Part shown: positions 39,846 through 49,500 of the stretch, piece by piece
How the letters are laid out: each line of letters opens with the position of its first letter
Numbering within the stretch: the first letter of the stretch is position 1
Source of the DNA: Yoonia sediminilitoris
GTDB lineage: Bacteria; Pseudomonadota; Alphaproteobacteria; Rhodobacterales; Rhodobacteraceae
Reading direction: 5' to 3'
Assembly (NCBI RefSeq): GCF_003058085.1
Contig: NZ_QBUD01000009.1
Coordinates: 62,001 to 126,000, forward strand
DNA length: 64,000 nucleotides
Made by a program: the position numbers and the translations under genes
The notes under the pieces: generated by a model
The model's input: only the letters and a program-made list of their open reading frames with translations
Told to the model about the DNA's origin: nothing
The model's database searches: none

Positions 39846-40265
39846 TTGGACGAACTGGATCACAAGCTGATTGCCGCGCTCAAACGCAACGGGCGGGCGT
39901 CATTGTCTGAACTGGCCGCTACTTTGGGCGTGACCCGCAGCACCGTCCGGACCCGCTTGCGGCGTTTGCAGGACGGGGGCGAAATTGCGGGATTTACCGT
40001 GCTCACCCGGTCTGACGTGCGTCCCGATGCCGTGCGCGGTTTGATGATGCTTGAAATTGCGGGACGCGGTGCAGAACGCGCGATGCCGCGCCTGATCACG
40101 ATGGCGGGGGTGCGGGCTGTTCATTCCACGAATGGGACGTGGGACATTATTGCTGAAATCGGAGCGGCGACTTTGGAAGAGTTTGACCGCATCCTCTTTG
40201 CCATTCGCAGGCTGGACGGCGTCACAAGGTCCGAGACGTCCCTTTTGTTGTCGACGCGCCGCTAA
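39846..40265 (+). CDS. Lrp/AsnC-family transcriptional regulator (TTG start)
   Basis: A 139-aa regulator. An N-terminal helix-turn-helix (DHKLIAALKRNGRASLSELA, then TRSTVRTRLRRLQ) is followed by a C-terminal RAM/ligand domain containing VHSTNGTWDIIAEI. It is divergent from arginase and OCD, so it probably senses arginine or ornithine and controls that pair; this is inferred. The start is TTG at 39846. An in-frame stop 20 bases upstream rules out longer forms. Its 3' end overlaps the converging dsbB gene by 44 bases. Confidence 0.9.
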   Translation: MDELDHKLIAALKRNGRASLSELAATLGVTRSTVRTRLRRLQDGGEIAGFTVLTRSDVRPDAVRGLMMLEIAGRGAERAMPRLITMAGVRAVHSTNGTWDIIAEIGAATLEEFDRILFAIRRLDGVTRSETSLLLSTRR

Positions 40266-40713
40266 GCACCACGGCAATCAGCCAGCCTATCATCAGATCA
40301 AACGACAAAAGCGCGTTCCAGCTGGCCATAGACAATGATAGGAATTCCCAGCTGACCTGATCGCACATGACGACCCTTGGTCCTTCTACCGACAGCAAGT
40401 CCGAACCGCTGAGCCCTTCGAGACTGCCAGTTCCCGTGCAACTGGTCGGACCTTCCCACCAGTCCCTTTCCACACCCGTATGGTACACGCCAATTCCCGC
40501 GGTCGTTCCCGCAGCCAGCGCGCCAAGCGACGGCAACAACCGGCCCGGAAACCGCAGCGCCAAAAGACCAATCAAGATAGCTGCGGCATGTGGCCAGCGT
40601 TGCCACAGGCACATCGCGCAGGGCGGATAACCCAATAGCTGAAAGAAGAAAGCGCCTCCCAGCAGCGCAAGCGACCCACCGCTCGCCAGAATGATCATCA
40701 GATTGCGTGTCAC
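40222..40713 (-). CDS. dsbB: Disulfide bond formation protein DsbB
   Basis: A 163-aa inner-membrane quinone reductase that reoxidises DsbA. Four hydrophobic spans are visible. Cys pair 1 is in YPPCAMCLWQRW. Cys pair 2 is formed by TSCTGTG and VVMCDQVSWEF in the second periplasmic loop. The start is GTG at 40713, overlapping the stop of the upstream YqaA-type gene as GTGA. Its 3' end runs 44 bases into the end of the converging AsnC-type gene. A DsbA-fold FrnE protein lies at 51.3 kb, but no classical periplasmic DsbA is in the window. Confidence 0.95.
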   Translation of the reverse strand: MTRNLMIILASGGSLALLGGAFFFQLLGYPPCAMCLWQRWPHAAAILIGLLALRFPGRLLPSLGALAAGTTAGIGVYHTGVERDWWEGPTSCTGTGSLEGLSGSDLLSVEGPRVVMCDQVSWEFLSLSMASWNALLSFDLMIGWLIAVVLSGASTTKGTSRTL

Positions 40714-41288
40714 AGGACCCCCAAAACGGCGAAACCACCAATCAACAAGATACAGAACAGGATGAAAAGCAAGCCAAGTCTGCGCTCGATGAAGTCACGA
40801 ATAGGTGCGCCGAATTTCCACAACAGTGCCGCCACGATGAAAAACCGCAAACCGCGTGCGATGACGGATGCCAGAATGAAGACCGGCAATGACAAATGCG
40901 TGACCCCTGATGCAATCGTGATCACCTTGAAAGGGAAGGGGGTGACACCTGCAATCAGGACGGCCCATGCGCCCCATTCGTTATATGTTACGGCGAACTC
41001 TGCGAAATATTCGCCTTTGCCATAGAAGTCCAAAATTAGCTGGCCAATGGTCTCGTACAGGGCATAGCCGATGTAATAGCCGAACACCCCGCCCAAGACC
41101 GACGCGATTGTCGCAACTCCCGCGATGACAAAGGCGCGCGACGGGCGGGCGATGATCATCGGGATCATCAGAATATCGGGGGGAATCGGAAAGAATGACG
41201 ATTCCATAAACGACACGGCGGCCAGCGCCCACAAGGCATGGGGCGACTGGGCCAGTGACAATGTCCAGTTATAGAGTTTGCGTAACAT
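40710..41288 (-). CDS. YqaA/DedA-family (VTT domain) membrane protein
   Basis: A 192-aa inner-membrane protein of the VTT/DedA superfamily, YqaA branch. It has the re-entrant-loop motif MESSFFPIPPDILMIPM, GGVFGYYIGYALYE and GVTPFPFKVITIASG, followed by two C-terminal spans. DedA relatives move lipid carriers or phospholipids across the membrane and affect envelope stress. The start is at the ATG at 41288; a GTG two codons upstream (41294) is possible. It is coupled to dsbB through a GTGA overlap. Confidence 0.9.
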   Translation of the reverse strand: MLRKLYNWTLSLAQSPHALWALAAVSFMESSFFPIPPDILMIPMIIARPSRAFVIAGVATIASVLGGVFGYYIGYALYETIGQLILDFYGKGEYFAEFAVTYNEWGAWAVLIAGVTPFPFKVITIASGVTHLSLPVFILASVIARGLRFFIVAALLWKFGAPIRDFIERRLGLLFILFCILLIGGFAVLGVL

Positions 41289-41401
41289 GAGCACCCAACT
41301 TGCATGGTTTGTCGTCTTAGGCCACGGGCAGGGCGGGCGGTCAAGCTTGTTTAAAGGAAGTTCCTGCCTAAGGTGAGGGTGGGCTATTGAGGATTTCCGA
41401 C

Positions 41402-42256
41402 ATGAAATGGCAGGGACGACGCGGCAGCAGCAACATCGAAGACAGACGCAAGCGGCGTGGCGGCGGTGTCCGGATCAGTGGCGTTGGCGGCATTGCCGGC
41501 GTATTGCTGCTTGTCGCGGGCTGGTATTTCGGTGTCGACACCAGCCAGTTTGTCAACCTTGGCGACCAGCAGTTCGAAGCGACACCAAACCAACAGATTA
41601 CCGCCGCCGATGCGCAGGCAGGTGAATTTGTCGCAGTCACACTTGCGGATACAGAGGCCGTCTGGGCCGACGTGTTTACCCGCCAGTTGAACCGGTCCTA
41701 CCGCCCACCCACTCTCGTGTTGTTCAAGGGCCGGACCGAATCGGCTTGTGGCGGGGCCTCTGCCGCGACCGGACCGTTCTATTGCCCGCCAGAGCGCAAA
41801 GCCTATCTGGACACTGAATTCTTTGTCACCCTGTCGCAAAGGATGGGGGCAGGTGGCGATTTTGCTGCGGCCTATGTCGTCGCGCACGAAGTCGCGCATC
41901 ATGTGCAAAACGAACTGGGTATATTGCAGCGGGTCAACGAATTGCGTGGCCAGTTGGATCAGGAAAAATCAAACGCGCTGTCAGTGAGGGTCGAATTGCA
42001 GGCCGACTGCCTTTCGGGGATCTGGGCGCGCCTCGCCGCAGAAAAATTTGATAGCCTCGAACCCGGTGATATCGCAGAGGCGATGAACGCCGCGGCCCAG
42101 ATCGGTGACGATACATTACAGCGCAATGCAGGGCAGGCGGTGCGACCACACACCTTTACCCATGGGACAAGTGCACAACGTCAGCGTTGGTTTGCACGCG
42201 GGCTGGAAAGCGGAAATCTGGATCAATGTGATACCTTTTCGGCCGCGCAGTTGTGA
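41402..42256 (+). CDS. Neutral zinc metallopeptidase, YpfJ family
   Basis: A 284-aa membrane-anchored protease. A basic cytoplasmic N-terminus (MKWQGRRGSSNIEDRRKRR) leads into one membrane span (GGIAGVLLLVAGWYFG, about 35-50). The periplasmic peptidase domain has HEVAHHVQNE (HExxH near 160) and the third ligand region VELQADCLSGIWA. C-terminal PHTFTHGTSAQRQRWFARG is the family end. The physiological substrate is unknown. The start at 41402 is the first ATG fitting the family; a TTG five codons upstream is less likely. tRNA-Leu follows 63 bases later. Confidence 0.92.
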   Translation: MKWQGRRGSSNIEDRRKRRGGGVRISGVGGIAGVLLLVAGWYFGVDTSQFVNLGDQQFEATPNQQITAADAQAGEFVAVTLADTEAVWADVFTRQLNRSYRPPTLVLFKGRTESACGGASAATGPFYCPPERKAYLDTEFFVTLSQRMGAGGDFAAAYVVAHEVAHHVQNELGILQRVNELRGQLDQEKSNALSVRVELQADCLSGIWARLAAEKFDSLEPGDIAEAMNAAAQIGDDTLQRNAGQAVRPHTFTHGTSAQRQRWFARGLESGNLDQCDTFSAAQL

Positions 42257-42319
42257 TCGCGCAATTTCTCGATTGTGTGATTGACGCCAGCAGCCCGCCG
42301 CTTTAGGAGATGCGCATTG

Positions 42320-42405
42320 GCCGATGTGGCGGAATGGTAGACGCAGGGGATTCAAAATCCCCCGATGGCAACATCGTGAGAGTTCGAGTCTCTCCATCGG
42401 CACCA
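42320..42405 (+). tRNA. tRNA-Leu (anticodon CAA)
   Basis: An 86-base class II tRNA. Acceptor stem is GCCGATG/CATCGGC, D-arm GGCGGAATGGTAGACGC, anticodon stem GGGGA/TCCCC with loop TTCAAAA (anticodon CAA), a long variable arm, T-arm AGAGTTCGAGTCTCT, discriminator A and encoded CCA. Confidence 0.97.
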
Positions 42406-42585
42406 ATATTTACATGACAGTTCATGCCGCGCAGGTTTCGGTCACAAAGGTGTTGGCAGGTTGCTGAAAACAATTGTTTCCTTGACCAAGGACGGATGTT
42501 TTGACCGCCGTTTCAATCTTTTTTTGCCGATTGCGGCGCAGATTGTTGGTATTCGAGCGGATATATGTCTATAGTTAGGTGTTAC

Positions 42586-42647
42586 GTGAGCGTATTTCCG
42601 CTCACATTTGTTTACCGCGGTTTGTCAGAAAGCTTTTTTCTGAGCGG
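42586..42647 (+). promoter_or_regulatory. Two-hairpin leader upstream of the Hint-domain gene
   Basis: Hairpin 1 is GTGAGCG-TATTTC-CGCTCAC (42586-42605). Hairpin 2 is built from outer CCGC/GCGG and inner CAGAAA/TTTCTG (42615-42647). The second ends 38 bases before the ATG. There is no T-run after either, so this looks like a structured 5' leader rather than a terminator. Function is unknown. Confidence 0.45.
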
Positions 42648-42685
42648 TTAGTGTGTGTGTGTTTGACTGAGTGAGGTAATTTTTT

Positions 42686-43333
42686 ATGACAGATTTGGCA
42701 ATTGTGGATCATGCCCCGCCGCTCTGTTCTGGCCAAGCAGATACCGTGGCATGCTTTACACCCGGTACTCGAATTGCAACACCCAAGGGCGAGCGGCTGG
42801 TCGAGACACTCACCATCGGAGACCGCATCCTGACGCGTGACAATGGCATACAGTCGATTACCTGGGCGGGTTTTCGACCGATTCCCACAGACGCAATGAA
42901 AGACAAAAAGACGCTGCGCCCGGTTTTGATCAGGGCCGGTAGTCTTGGTCGTGACATGCCCGAACGAGATATGCTCGTTTCACCGCAACACCGCATGCTG
43001 GTGGTGTCGGATCTGGCCAAGGCTCACTTTAATGAAAAGGAAGTGCTGGTCGCTGCCAAAGACCTGACGATGCTCGACGGTGTTGATGTGGTGAATGTGC
43101 CGGGCACAACCTACCTGCATTTCATGTTTGATGCCCATCAGGTGGTCCTGAGTGATGGCACTTGGTCGGAAAGCTTTCAACCGAATGATTTCTCGCTGAA
43201 GGGTGTGGCAGCAGAGCAGCGGTCCGAACTGCTAAACATCTATCCAAATCTTGCGACAAACGACGGTTTGAAAGGTTACACTACGGCCCGTAAGGCATTG
43301 AAAAGAATAGAGTCGTATCTTCTGTTCAAGTAA
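42686..43333 (+). CDS. Hint-domain (Hedgehog/intein-like) protein
   Basis: A 215-aa stand-alone Hint_2 protein, a type abundant in Rhodobacteraceae. The nucleophile motif is CFTPGTRIATPKGERLVE (Cys near residue 23, with only a short region before it), then GDRILTRDNGIQSITWAG. Block B-like SPQHRMLV and the C-terminal block FDAHQVVLSDGTWSES follow. No intein C-terminal His-Asn is seen, so splicing is unlikely; Hedgehog-like self-cleavage or a structural role is possible. In relatives the domain is often fused to RTX-type secreted proteins, but here it is alone. GTGAGG lies before the ATG. Confidence 0.9.
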   Translation: MTDLAIVDHAPPLCSGQADTVACFTPGTRIATPKGERLVETLTIGDRILTRDNGIQSITWAGFRPIPTDAMKDKKTLRPVLIRAGSLGRDMPERDMLVSPQHRMLVVSDLAKAHFNEKEVLVAAKDLTMLDGVDVVNVPGTTYLHFMFDAHQVVLSDGTWSESFQPNDFSLKGVAAEQRSELLNIYPNLATNDGLKGYTTARKALKRIESYLLFK

Positions 43334-43931
43334 TGTCGCTGCTGTTTCGCCATGCCTCCCACTCTTCGGGGGTGTCCAAATCAAGGCGGGCGCGTCGTCC
43401 GTCGAGCGGAACTAGAAAGACTTGGTTTCGTAATGATTTTACTACCATTTCGGCGCCATTGTCCCCGGAGATATCAGCGAATAACGGGCGCAGGCTTGCG
43501 TCAAATATGATCGGGTGGCCGGGCTCACTGCTATCAGTCGCACCACGCCAGATGAGGTAGTCGCGGTGATGTTGACGCGCGTCCAGAACTTTTTGCAGAT
43601 CGGTTGTTTTGATCCCGACTAGATCGCCCAGCATTACCATGAAGGCATCGGCGTCCGGCAATTGCGCAACGGCGTCGCGCAAGGTGCCTGACATTCCCTC
43701 TGAAGCATTATGGACAGTCAGAATCGTGACATCCAGACCAGATAGCACGGCCTTGCGTTCTTCTTGGTGATCCGAAATCGCGACGAAAACAGGCTGCTGC
43801 GTTGCAAGCGCGCGCAACGCCTGCACACGTAACAGCGGTGTGGCGTCCACCGTTTCCAACAATTTGTCCTTGCCACGCATGCGGGTAGAACCGCCCGCCG
43901 CGAGAATCAAAATGGGAACAGACGCGGACAC
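43326..43931 (-). CDS. MobA-like NTP transferase (molybdenum cofactor cytidylyltransferase type)
   Basis: A 201-aa nucleotidyltransferase of the GT-A-like MobA/MocA fold. The nucleotide-binding start is LILAAGGSTRMRGKDKLLE, with the metal-binding Asp in VMLGDLVG and the C-terminal DLDTPEEWEAW motif typical of MocA-type proteins in CO-dehydrogenase/xanthine-dehydrogenase maturation. The target cofactor cannot be settled, because no molybdoenzyme is nearby. The start is GTG at 43931, 3 bases after the SYLF lipoprotein gene, so the two are probably co-transcribed. Its 3' end overlaps the Hint gene by 8 bases. Confidence 0.85.
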   Translation of the reverse strand: MSASVPILILAAGGSTRMRGKDKLLETVDATPLLRVQALRALATQQPVFVAISDHQEERKAVLSGLDVTILTVHNASEGMSGTLRDAVAQLPDADAFMVMLGDLVGIKTTDLQKVLDARQHHRDYLIWRGATDSSEPGHPIIFDASLRPLFADISGDNGAEMVVKSLRNQVFLVPLDGRRARLDLDTPEEWEAWRNSSDIT

Positions 43932-43934
43932 TGA

Positions 43935-44489
43935 TCAGGGAATGATGCGAGTGTACTTGATCCCTTCAAGAGACGCGCCGATCCGCAACCCCGTCTGTGC
44001 GAAATTCACTGCGATGACAGGTGCAAGAGAGGTCGTCGTTTCCGCGCGCAAAGACTGTCCCTGATCGCTGAGCGCATATTCAATGTCTGCACCAGCCGCC
44101 CAACCGGGTCCACGCCGGAATTCCAGCAACGCTTCCTGGGTCATGAAAAACAGAACTGAACTGAACTGCTGCGCACCGATCTGGAATCCTGCGCTGCCGG
44201 ATGTCGCAGAATAGTAATCAACGGTCGAGGGTCCGATCCGCAATGCACCTTGGCCATAGCTGCCGCCAATGCCAAGCCCGGCTTCGGTGATCAGCGGCAT
44301 CACAAGGATGCCGGATGCTCGCGATGCCAGCTCCTGTGTTCCGGGATAGGTTTGAAACATATAATTCAACGTGCTGTCTGCCCGCGCGTCAATCGCGCTG
44401 GCCCCGCCGCCGCCGATGCCGTTGCCACATGCCGCCAATGTCGTCGCCACTGCGCCAAGCGCAAATGCACGTCTTGAGAGTCTGCTCAT
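43935..44489 (-). CDS. SYLF/Ysc84-domain lipoprotein
   Basis: A 184-aa exported lipoprotein. The signal peptide reads MSRLSRRAFALGAVATTLAAC with lipobox LAAC (Cys21), then a Gly-rich linker. The rest is a SYLF (Ysc84) lipid-binding domain with GILVMPLITEAGLGIGG, DYYSATSGSAGFQIGAQ and ALLEFRRGPGWAAGAD. Bacterial SYLF lipoproteins are thought to bind phospholipid in the envelope. An Arg-Arg in the n-region hints at Tat export, but the motif is incomplete. It leads a two-gene unit with the MobA-like gene. Confidence 0.88.
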   Translation of the reverse strand: MSRLSRRAFALGAVATTLAACGNGIGGGGASAIDARADSTLNYMFQTYPGTQELASRASGILVMPLITEAGLGIGGSYGQGALRIGPSTVDYYSATSGSAGFQIGAQQFSSVLFFMTQEALLEFRRGPGWAAGADIEYALSDQGQSLRAETTTSLAPVIAVNFAQTGLRIGASLEGIKYTRIIP

Positions 44490-44712
44490 CTCTGGTCCGC
44501 CTTATCTGCCTGAGTATGACCTTTTTGGCCATTTATGGGCGGACTATACGCAAAGCTTGACGTCCTGTCACCTCACAGAAGTTGGATTGGGCAAAATGCG
44601 ACCACGCAGTTTGCGAGCCGCTCGGATCGGCATGCCGCCCTTTGCTTTGGTTTACATGTTCCCGGATTGAATTTGTGAACCTGCTTTGACCGTTGTGCGA
44701 CGCGCTGCAACA

Positions 44713-44861
44713 TGCACTTGCGCTGGTGACGTCATTGACCATGCCCGCAATCTCGGTGATGCTGGCAATGATACGCATGAAATCGTCACCGGTCCCGTTT
44801 ACCAACTCACCCCTTTATCTACCTGTTCCGAATTCCGGGAGATCAGTAGGGCGCGGACGTT
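44713..44861 (-). pseudogene. Decayed fragment of a methyl-accepting chemotaxis receptor
   Basis: One frame (44861 downward) reads NVRALLISRNSEQVDKGV and then stops at 44799. A second frame, shifted near 44806, carries on as ELVNGTGDDFMRIIASITEI and then AGMVNDVTSAS. Joined, these match the receptor signalling-hairpin consensus (RxL...LIxxSSEQVxxGVxLVxxTGxALxxIxxxVxEIxxLVxEIAxSA). An internal deletion follows RAL, and similarity is lost after ASA. The stretch 44490-44894 contains no intact gene. Confidence 0.75.
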
Positions 44862-44894
44862 TAGAAAGAGTTGATCAACGCTGAACGAGGCAAA

Positions 44895-45899
44895 TCAGCT
44901 TTGCGCGCGCATCAGTCTGGCGGCTTCCGGCGCAAAGTAAGTCAGGATGCCGTCACATCCGGCACGTTTGAACCCCAAAAGGCTTTCCATCATCACTTTT
45001 TCACCGTCAAGCCAGCCGTTTTGTGCGGCCGCTTGCAACATCGCGTATTCGCCGCTGACCTGATAGGCGTAGGTCGGGACGCCAAAGCTGTCTTTTACCC
45101 GGCGGCAGATGTCCAGATAGGGCATTCCCGGCTTGATCATCACCATATCTGCGCCCTCGTCCAGATCACGCTGGACCAGCCGCAACGCTTCGTCGCTGTT
45201 GCCCGGGTCCATCTGGTAGGTGTTCTTGTCACCCGTCAGCGCCGCCGACGCACCGACCGCATCGCGAAACGGCCCATAAAAAGCAGAGGCATATTTGGCC
45301 GAGTAACTCAGAATACTGACGTTATGATGCCCTGCACTTTCCAGCGCACGGCGAATCGCACCAATGCGCCCGTCCATCATGTCGGAAGGCCCAAGAATAT
45401 CTGCACCCGCCTCGGCCTGTGCCAGACCCATTTTGACGAGCGCCTCGACTGTGCGGTCGTTGACGATTTCGCCATTTTCCACAAATCCGTCGTGTCCGTT
45501 GACATTGTATGGATCAAGGGCAATGTCCGTCATGACCGCGATGTCGGGGGCTTTATCCTTGATCGCCCTGATCGCCTGATTGGTCAAATTGTCAGGGTCC
45601 CATGCCATCGCACAATCTTCGGTCCGGGCTGACATGTCAGTGTAGGGAAAGATGCAGATGGCGGGAATGCCAAGATCTTGCGCCTCGCGTGCGGCTTTGG
45701 CGATGCGGTCCACTGTGCGGCGCGTGACACCGGTCATGGACGCAACCGGGGTTTCATCGTCTTTGCCGTCCATCACAAAAACCGGCCAGATCAAATCATC
45801 GACGGTCAGGGTATTCTGACGCGACAAGGCCCGCATGGCAGGCGATTTGCGCATCCGGCGAAGACGCGCAGCGGGAAAGGGGGCGACGGTAGGGGTCAT
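44895..45899 (-). CDS. hemB: Porphobilinogen synthase (delta-aminolevulinate dehydratase), Mg type
   Basis: A 334-aa enzyme condensing two 5-aminolevulinate molecules in haem and chlorophyll synthesis. Schiff-base lysines are in SYSAKYASAFYGPF and MVMIKPGMPYLD. The metal site reads DIALDPYNVNGHDG, where zinc enzymes have a Cys-rich DVCLCEYTSHGHCG pattern; this is the Mg/monovalent-cation type usual in Rhodobacterales. The start at 45899 (MTPTVAPFPAARLRR) follows AAAGG; a longer frame upstream is less family-like. Confidence 0.97.
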   Translation of the reverse strand: MTPTVAPFPAARLRRMRKSPAMRALSRQNTLTVDDLIWPVFVMDGKDDETPVASMTGVTRRTVDRIAKAAREAQDLGIPAICIFPYTDMSARTEDCAMAWDPDNLTNQAIRAIKDKAPDIAVMTDIALDPYNVNGHDGFVENGEIVNDRTVEALVKMGLAQAEAGADILGPSDMMDGRIGAIRRALESAGHHNVSILSYSAKYASAFYGPFRDAVGASAALTGDKNTYQMDPGNSDEALRLVQRDLDEGADMVMIKPGMPYLDICRRVKDSFGVPTYAYQVSGEYAMLQAAAQNGWLDGEKVMMESLLGFKRAGCDGILTYFAPEAARLMRAQS

Positions 45900-46022
45900 G
45901 AGGCATGCCTTTGGTAGTGATTTATCAATGGTTGACACGGATTATGCAGCATCACAAGTCTGGGCATTGCTCACGCGTGGCGCTAGTGTCTCCAAAAACA
46001 ACTGACAGAGGACGACAGTTTT

Positions 46023-46550
46023 TTGGACTGGAATGACGCAATTTTTCAAGTCATTAGCCTGCATACGTTTTCCAACGTCTGGTACTGGCTAGCTGTTGCG
46101 GTAACTTGGTCAACGGCCAGCCATTGGATTATTGGCGTGCCGTTTGACATGATCCATCGTGCCCGGCGCAACGGCGATCAGGCCACCGCCGATCTCGAAG
46201 CCATCGTGGCGATCAATGTCCGCCGATTGATTGCGATCGCGGATGTCGCGGGTCTTTGGCTGATGGGGTTTGCCGCCTTTGTCCTCAGCGTGCTTGCCAT
46301 GGCCGGTTTTTATTACGGGTTCGAGCTGGCACAGGGTTTCTTTTGTATCGCCTTGCCGCTGACGGTTGTCGTGATCCTCAATATCCGGCTGAGCATGAGT
46401 TTCGCAAGGTCGCAGCCGACGGGCGATGATTTGGTGCATGCTCTGTTAGGTCTGCGGTTCTGGATTCAAACCATCGCGATGGTGTCGATTTTTGCCACTG
46501 CGATGTACGGCATGTATCACAATCTTTCGCTGCCTCTTGGCTTTAGATAG
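46023..46550 (+). CDS. Four-span conserved membrane protein, 175 aa
   Basis: Not recognised as a characterised family. Hydrophobic segments include VWYWLAVAVTWSTASHWIIG, LWLMGFAAFVLSVLAMAGFY, FFCIALPLTVVVILNIRLS and WIQTIAMVSIFATAMYGMY. The start appears to be TTG at 46023 (DWNDAIFQVISLHTF) with AGAGG upstream; no ATG fits. It lies between hemB (divergent) and mfd, 34 bases before mfd on the same strand, so it may share its transcript. Confidence 0.78.
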   Translation: MDWNDAIFQVISLHTFSNVWYWLAVAVTWSTASHWIIGVPFDMIHRARRNGDQATADLEAIVAINVRRLIAIADVAGLWLMGFAAFVLSVLAMAGFYYGFELAQGFFCIALPLTVVVILNIRLSMSFARSQPTGDDLVHALLGLRFWIQTIAMVSIFATAMYGMYHNLSLPLGFR

Positions 46551-46584
46551 TTGACACGCCAGCGTCGCGGGGTAGGTCAGCGGA

Positions 46585-49500
46585 ATGTCTGACCCGAAAC
46601 ATATTACCGTCAGCGGCGCGCCCGAAGGGTTCGATGCCCAATTGATCCTGACAGAGGTCGCAAAGTCCGGCCCTGTCGTGCATGTGGCCCGCGATGACAA
46701 GAGATTGGCGGCAATGCAGGCTGCATTGTCCTTCTTTGCGCCGGACATGCCTGTCTTTGTATTTCCGGCGTGGGATTGTCTGCCATATGACCGGGTGTCG
46801 CCCAATGCGGACGTGTCGGCCGCACGTATGGCCACGCTGGCCGCATTGGTTCATGGGATGCCCGAGCGGTTTGTGCTGCTGACAACGCTGTCTGCGGCGA
46901 CGCAGCGGGTGCCTCCCCGCGCTTTACTGCGCGAGGCCGCCTTTACCGCAACCGTTGGAAAACGGCTGGACGAAACCGCCCTGCGCAATTTCCTTGTCCG
47001 CATGGGTTTTACCCAAAGCCCGACAGTGATGGAGCCGGGCGATTACGCTGTGCGCGGCGGCATTATCGACATCTTTCCACCCGGGCAATCCGGCCCGGTG
47101 CGGCTTGATTTGTTTGGCGATGTGCTGGACGGTGCCCGGCGGTTTGACCCCGCCAGCCAACGCACAACCGAAAAGCTGACAGACGTCGAACTGGCGCCCG
47201 TGTCCGAGGTTATTCTGGACGAGGCGGCGATTACGCGCTTTCGGCAGAATTACCGGATCGAATTTGGCGCCGCTGGCACCGATGACCCGCTGTATGAGGC
47301 TGTCAGCGCGGGCCGCAAACATGCAGGTGTCGAACATTGGCTGGGCTTCTTCCAAGACGATCTGGAGACGCTCTTTGATTATCTGCCCCGCGCGACAGTG
47401 ACGCTGGACGATCAGGTTGGCCCGGCGCGCATGGCCCGTTGGGAAAGCATTGCCGACCAATATAGCACGCGGATGCACGCGCTGACGCAAAAGGGCCGGA
47501 TGGACAGTGTCTATAAACCGGCCCCTCCTAAATTGCTTTATCTTGATGATGCCGCTTGGGATCGCGCTGTTGCCGACAAACGAGTCCTGCAATTTTCAGC
47601 ATTGAAACAGGCAACCGGTCCCGGTGTGATCGACGCAGGTGGCCGCATAGGACGCAACTTCGCCCCAGAACGCCAACAGGAACAAATTAGCCTTTTCAGT
47701 GCCTTGGCAGATCACATCAAATCAAGGCTGGACGCAGGTCCGGTGATTGTCGCATCCTATTCTGACGGTGCGCGCGAGCGGTTGGAAGGGTTGATCGAAG
47801 ACGAAGGTGTCGTCGAAGCGATCAGGATCAAGGATTTTGCAAGGGTCGGCAAACGCGGGTTGCATCTGGCTGTCTGGCCTCTGGATCATGGGTTTGAGGC
47901 CCCCGGACTGACGGTGATTTCCGAACAGGACGTGCTGGGCGATCGATTAATCCGCCAGACCAAGCGCAAACGGCGTGCTGACAATTTCCTGACCGAAGCC
48001 AACAGCCTGTCGCCGGGCGACTTGGTCGTTCATGTCGACCACGGCGTTGGCCGCTACATGGGGATGGAGGTTGTCTCGGCAGCCGGTGCCGCCCATGAAT
48101 GCCTGCTTCTGGAATATGCCGAAGATTCAAAGCTCTACCTGCCCGTCGAAAACATCGAACTGCTGTCCAAATACGGCCATGAAACGGGCCTGCTGGACAA
48201 GCTGGGCGGCGGCGCGTGGCAAGCGAAAAAGGCCAAGCTGAAGGAGCGGATCAGGCAGATTGCCGAACGTCTGATCCGGGTCGCGGCAGAACGCGCCTTG
48301 CGCACCGCACCCGCGCTCGACCCGCCTGACGCGCTGTGGGACCAGTTCCTTGCGCGCTTTCCCTATGCAGAAACCGATGATCAACTGGCCGCGATCGAGG
48401 ACGTGCTAGAGGACCTGTCGTCTGGCAAACCGATGGACCGGCTGATTTGCGGTGACGTGGGTTTTGGCAAAACCGAAGTGGCCATTCGCGCCGCATTTGT
48501 GGCGGCCCTGTGCGGTGTGCAGGTGGCGATCATTGCGCCGACAACCCTGCTGGCCCGCCAGCACTACCAGAACCTTGCCGAACGGTTTCGCGGGTTTCCT
48601 GCTAATGTGGCCCCATTGTCGCGATTTGTCAGCGCGGGGAATGCGGCAAAAACGCGCGACGGGATCACCAAGGGCACGGTTGATATCGTGGTGGGCACCC
48701 ATGCACTTTTGGCCAAGGGTGTACGCTTCAAGAACCTTGGCCTGCTTGTCATTGATGAAGAACAGAAATTCGGGGTGCAGCATAAGGAACGGCTCAAGCA
48801 ACTGCGTACTGACGTGCATGTGCTGACCCTGACCGCCACGCCCATTCCGCGCACCTTGCAACTGTCCTTGTCGGGCGTGCGCGACCTGTCGATTATTGGC
48901 ACACCGCCCATCGACCGGCTGGCGATCCGCACCTATGTCAGCGAATTCGACACGATCACCGTGCGCGAGGCGCTTTTGCGCGAACACTACCGCGGCGGGC
49001 AATCCTTTGTGGTCGTGCCCCGCATTTCCGACATGGCCGAAATGGAGGATTTCCTCAAACGCGAGGTGCCGGAAGTCACTTATATTTCCGCAACAGGCCA
49101 GATGGCGGCAGGTGAACTCGATGACCGGATGAACGCCTTTTATGACGGCAAATATGATGTGTTGCTGGCCACGACGATTGTGGAATCCGGGCTGGATATT
49201 CCAACAGCCAATACGATGATCGTCTGGCGGGCGGATATGTTCGGGCTGTCTCAACTTTACCAGATCAGGGGGCGCGTGGGCCGGTCCAAGACCCGTGCCT
49301 ATGCCTATCTGACGACCAAGCCGCGCCAGAAACTGACGGATACGGCGCAAAAGCGCCTGCGGGTGCTGGGGTCGATTGATACGCTGGGCGCGGGTTTCAC
49401 ACTAGCCAGTCAGGACCTTGATATTCGCGGGGCTGGGAACCTGCTGGGCGAAGAGCAGTCCGGCCAGATGCGTGAAGTCGGGTACGAGTTGTACCAGCAA

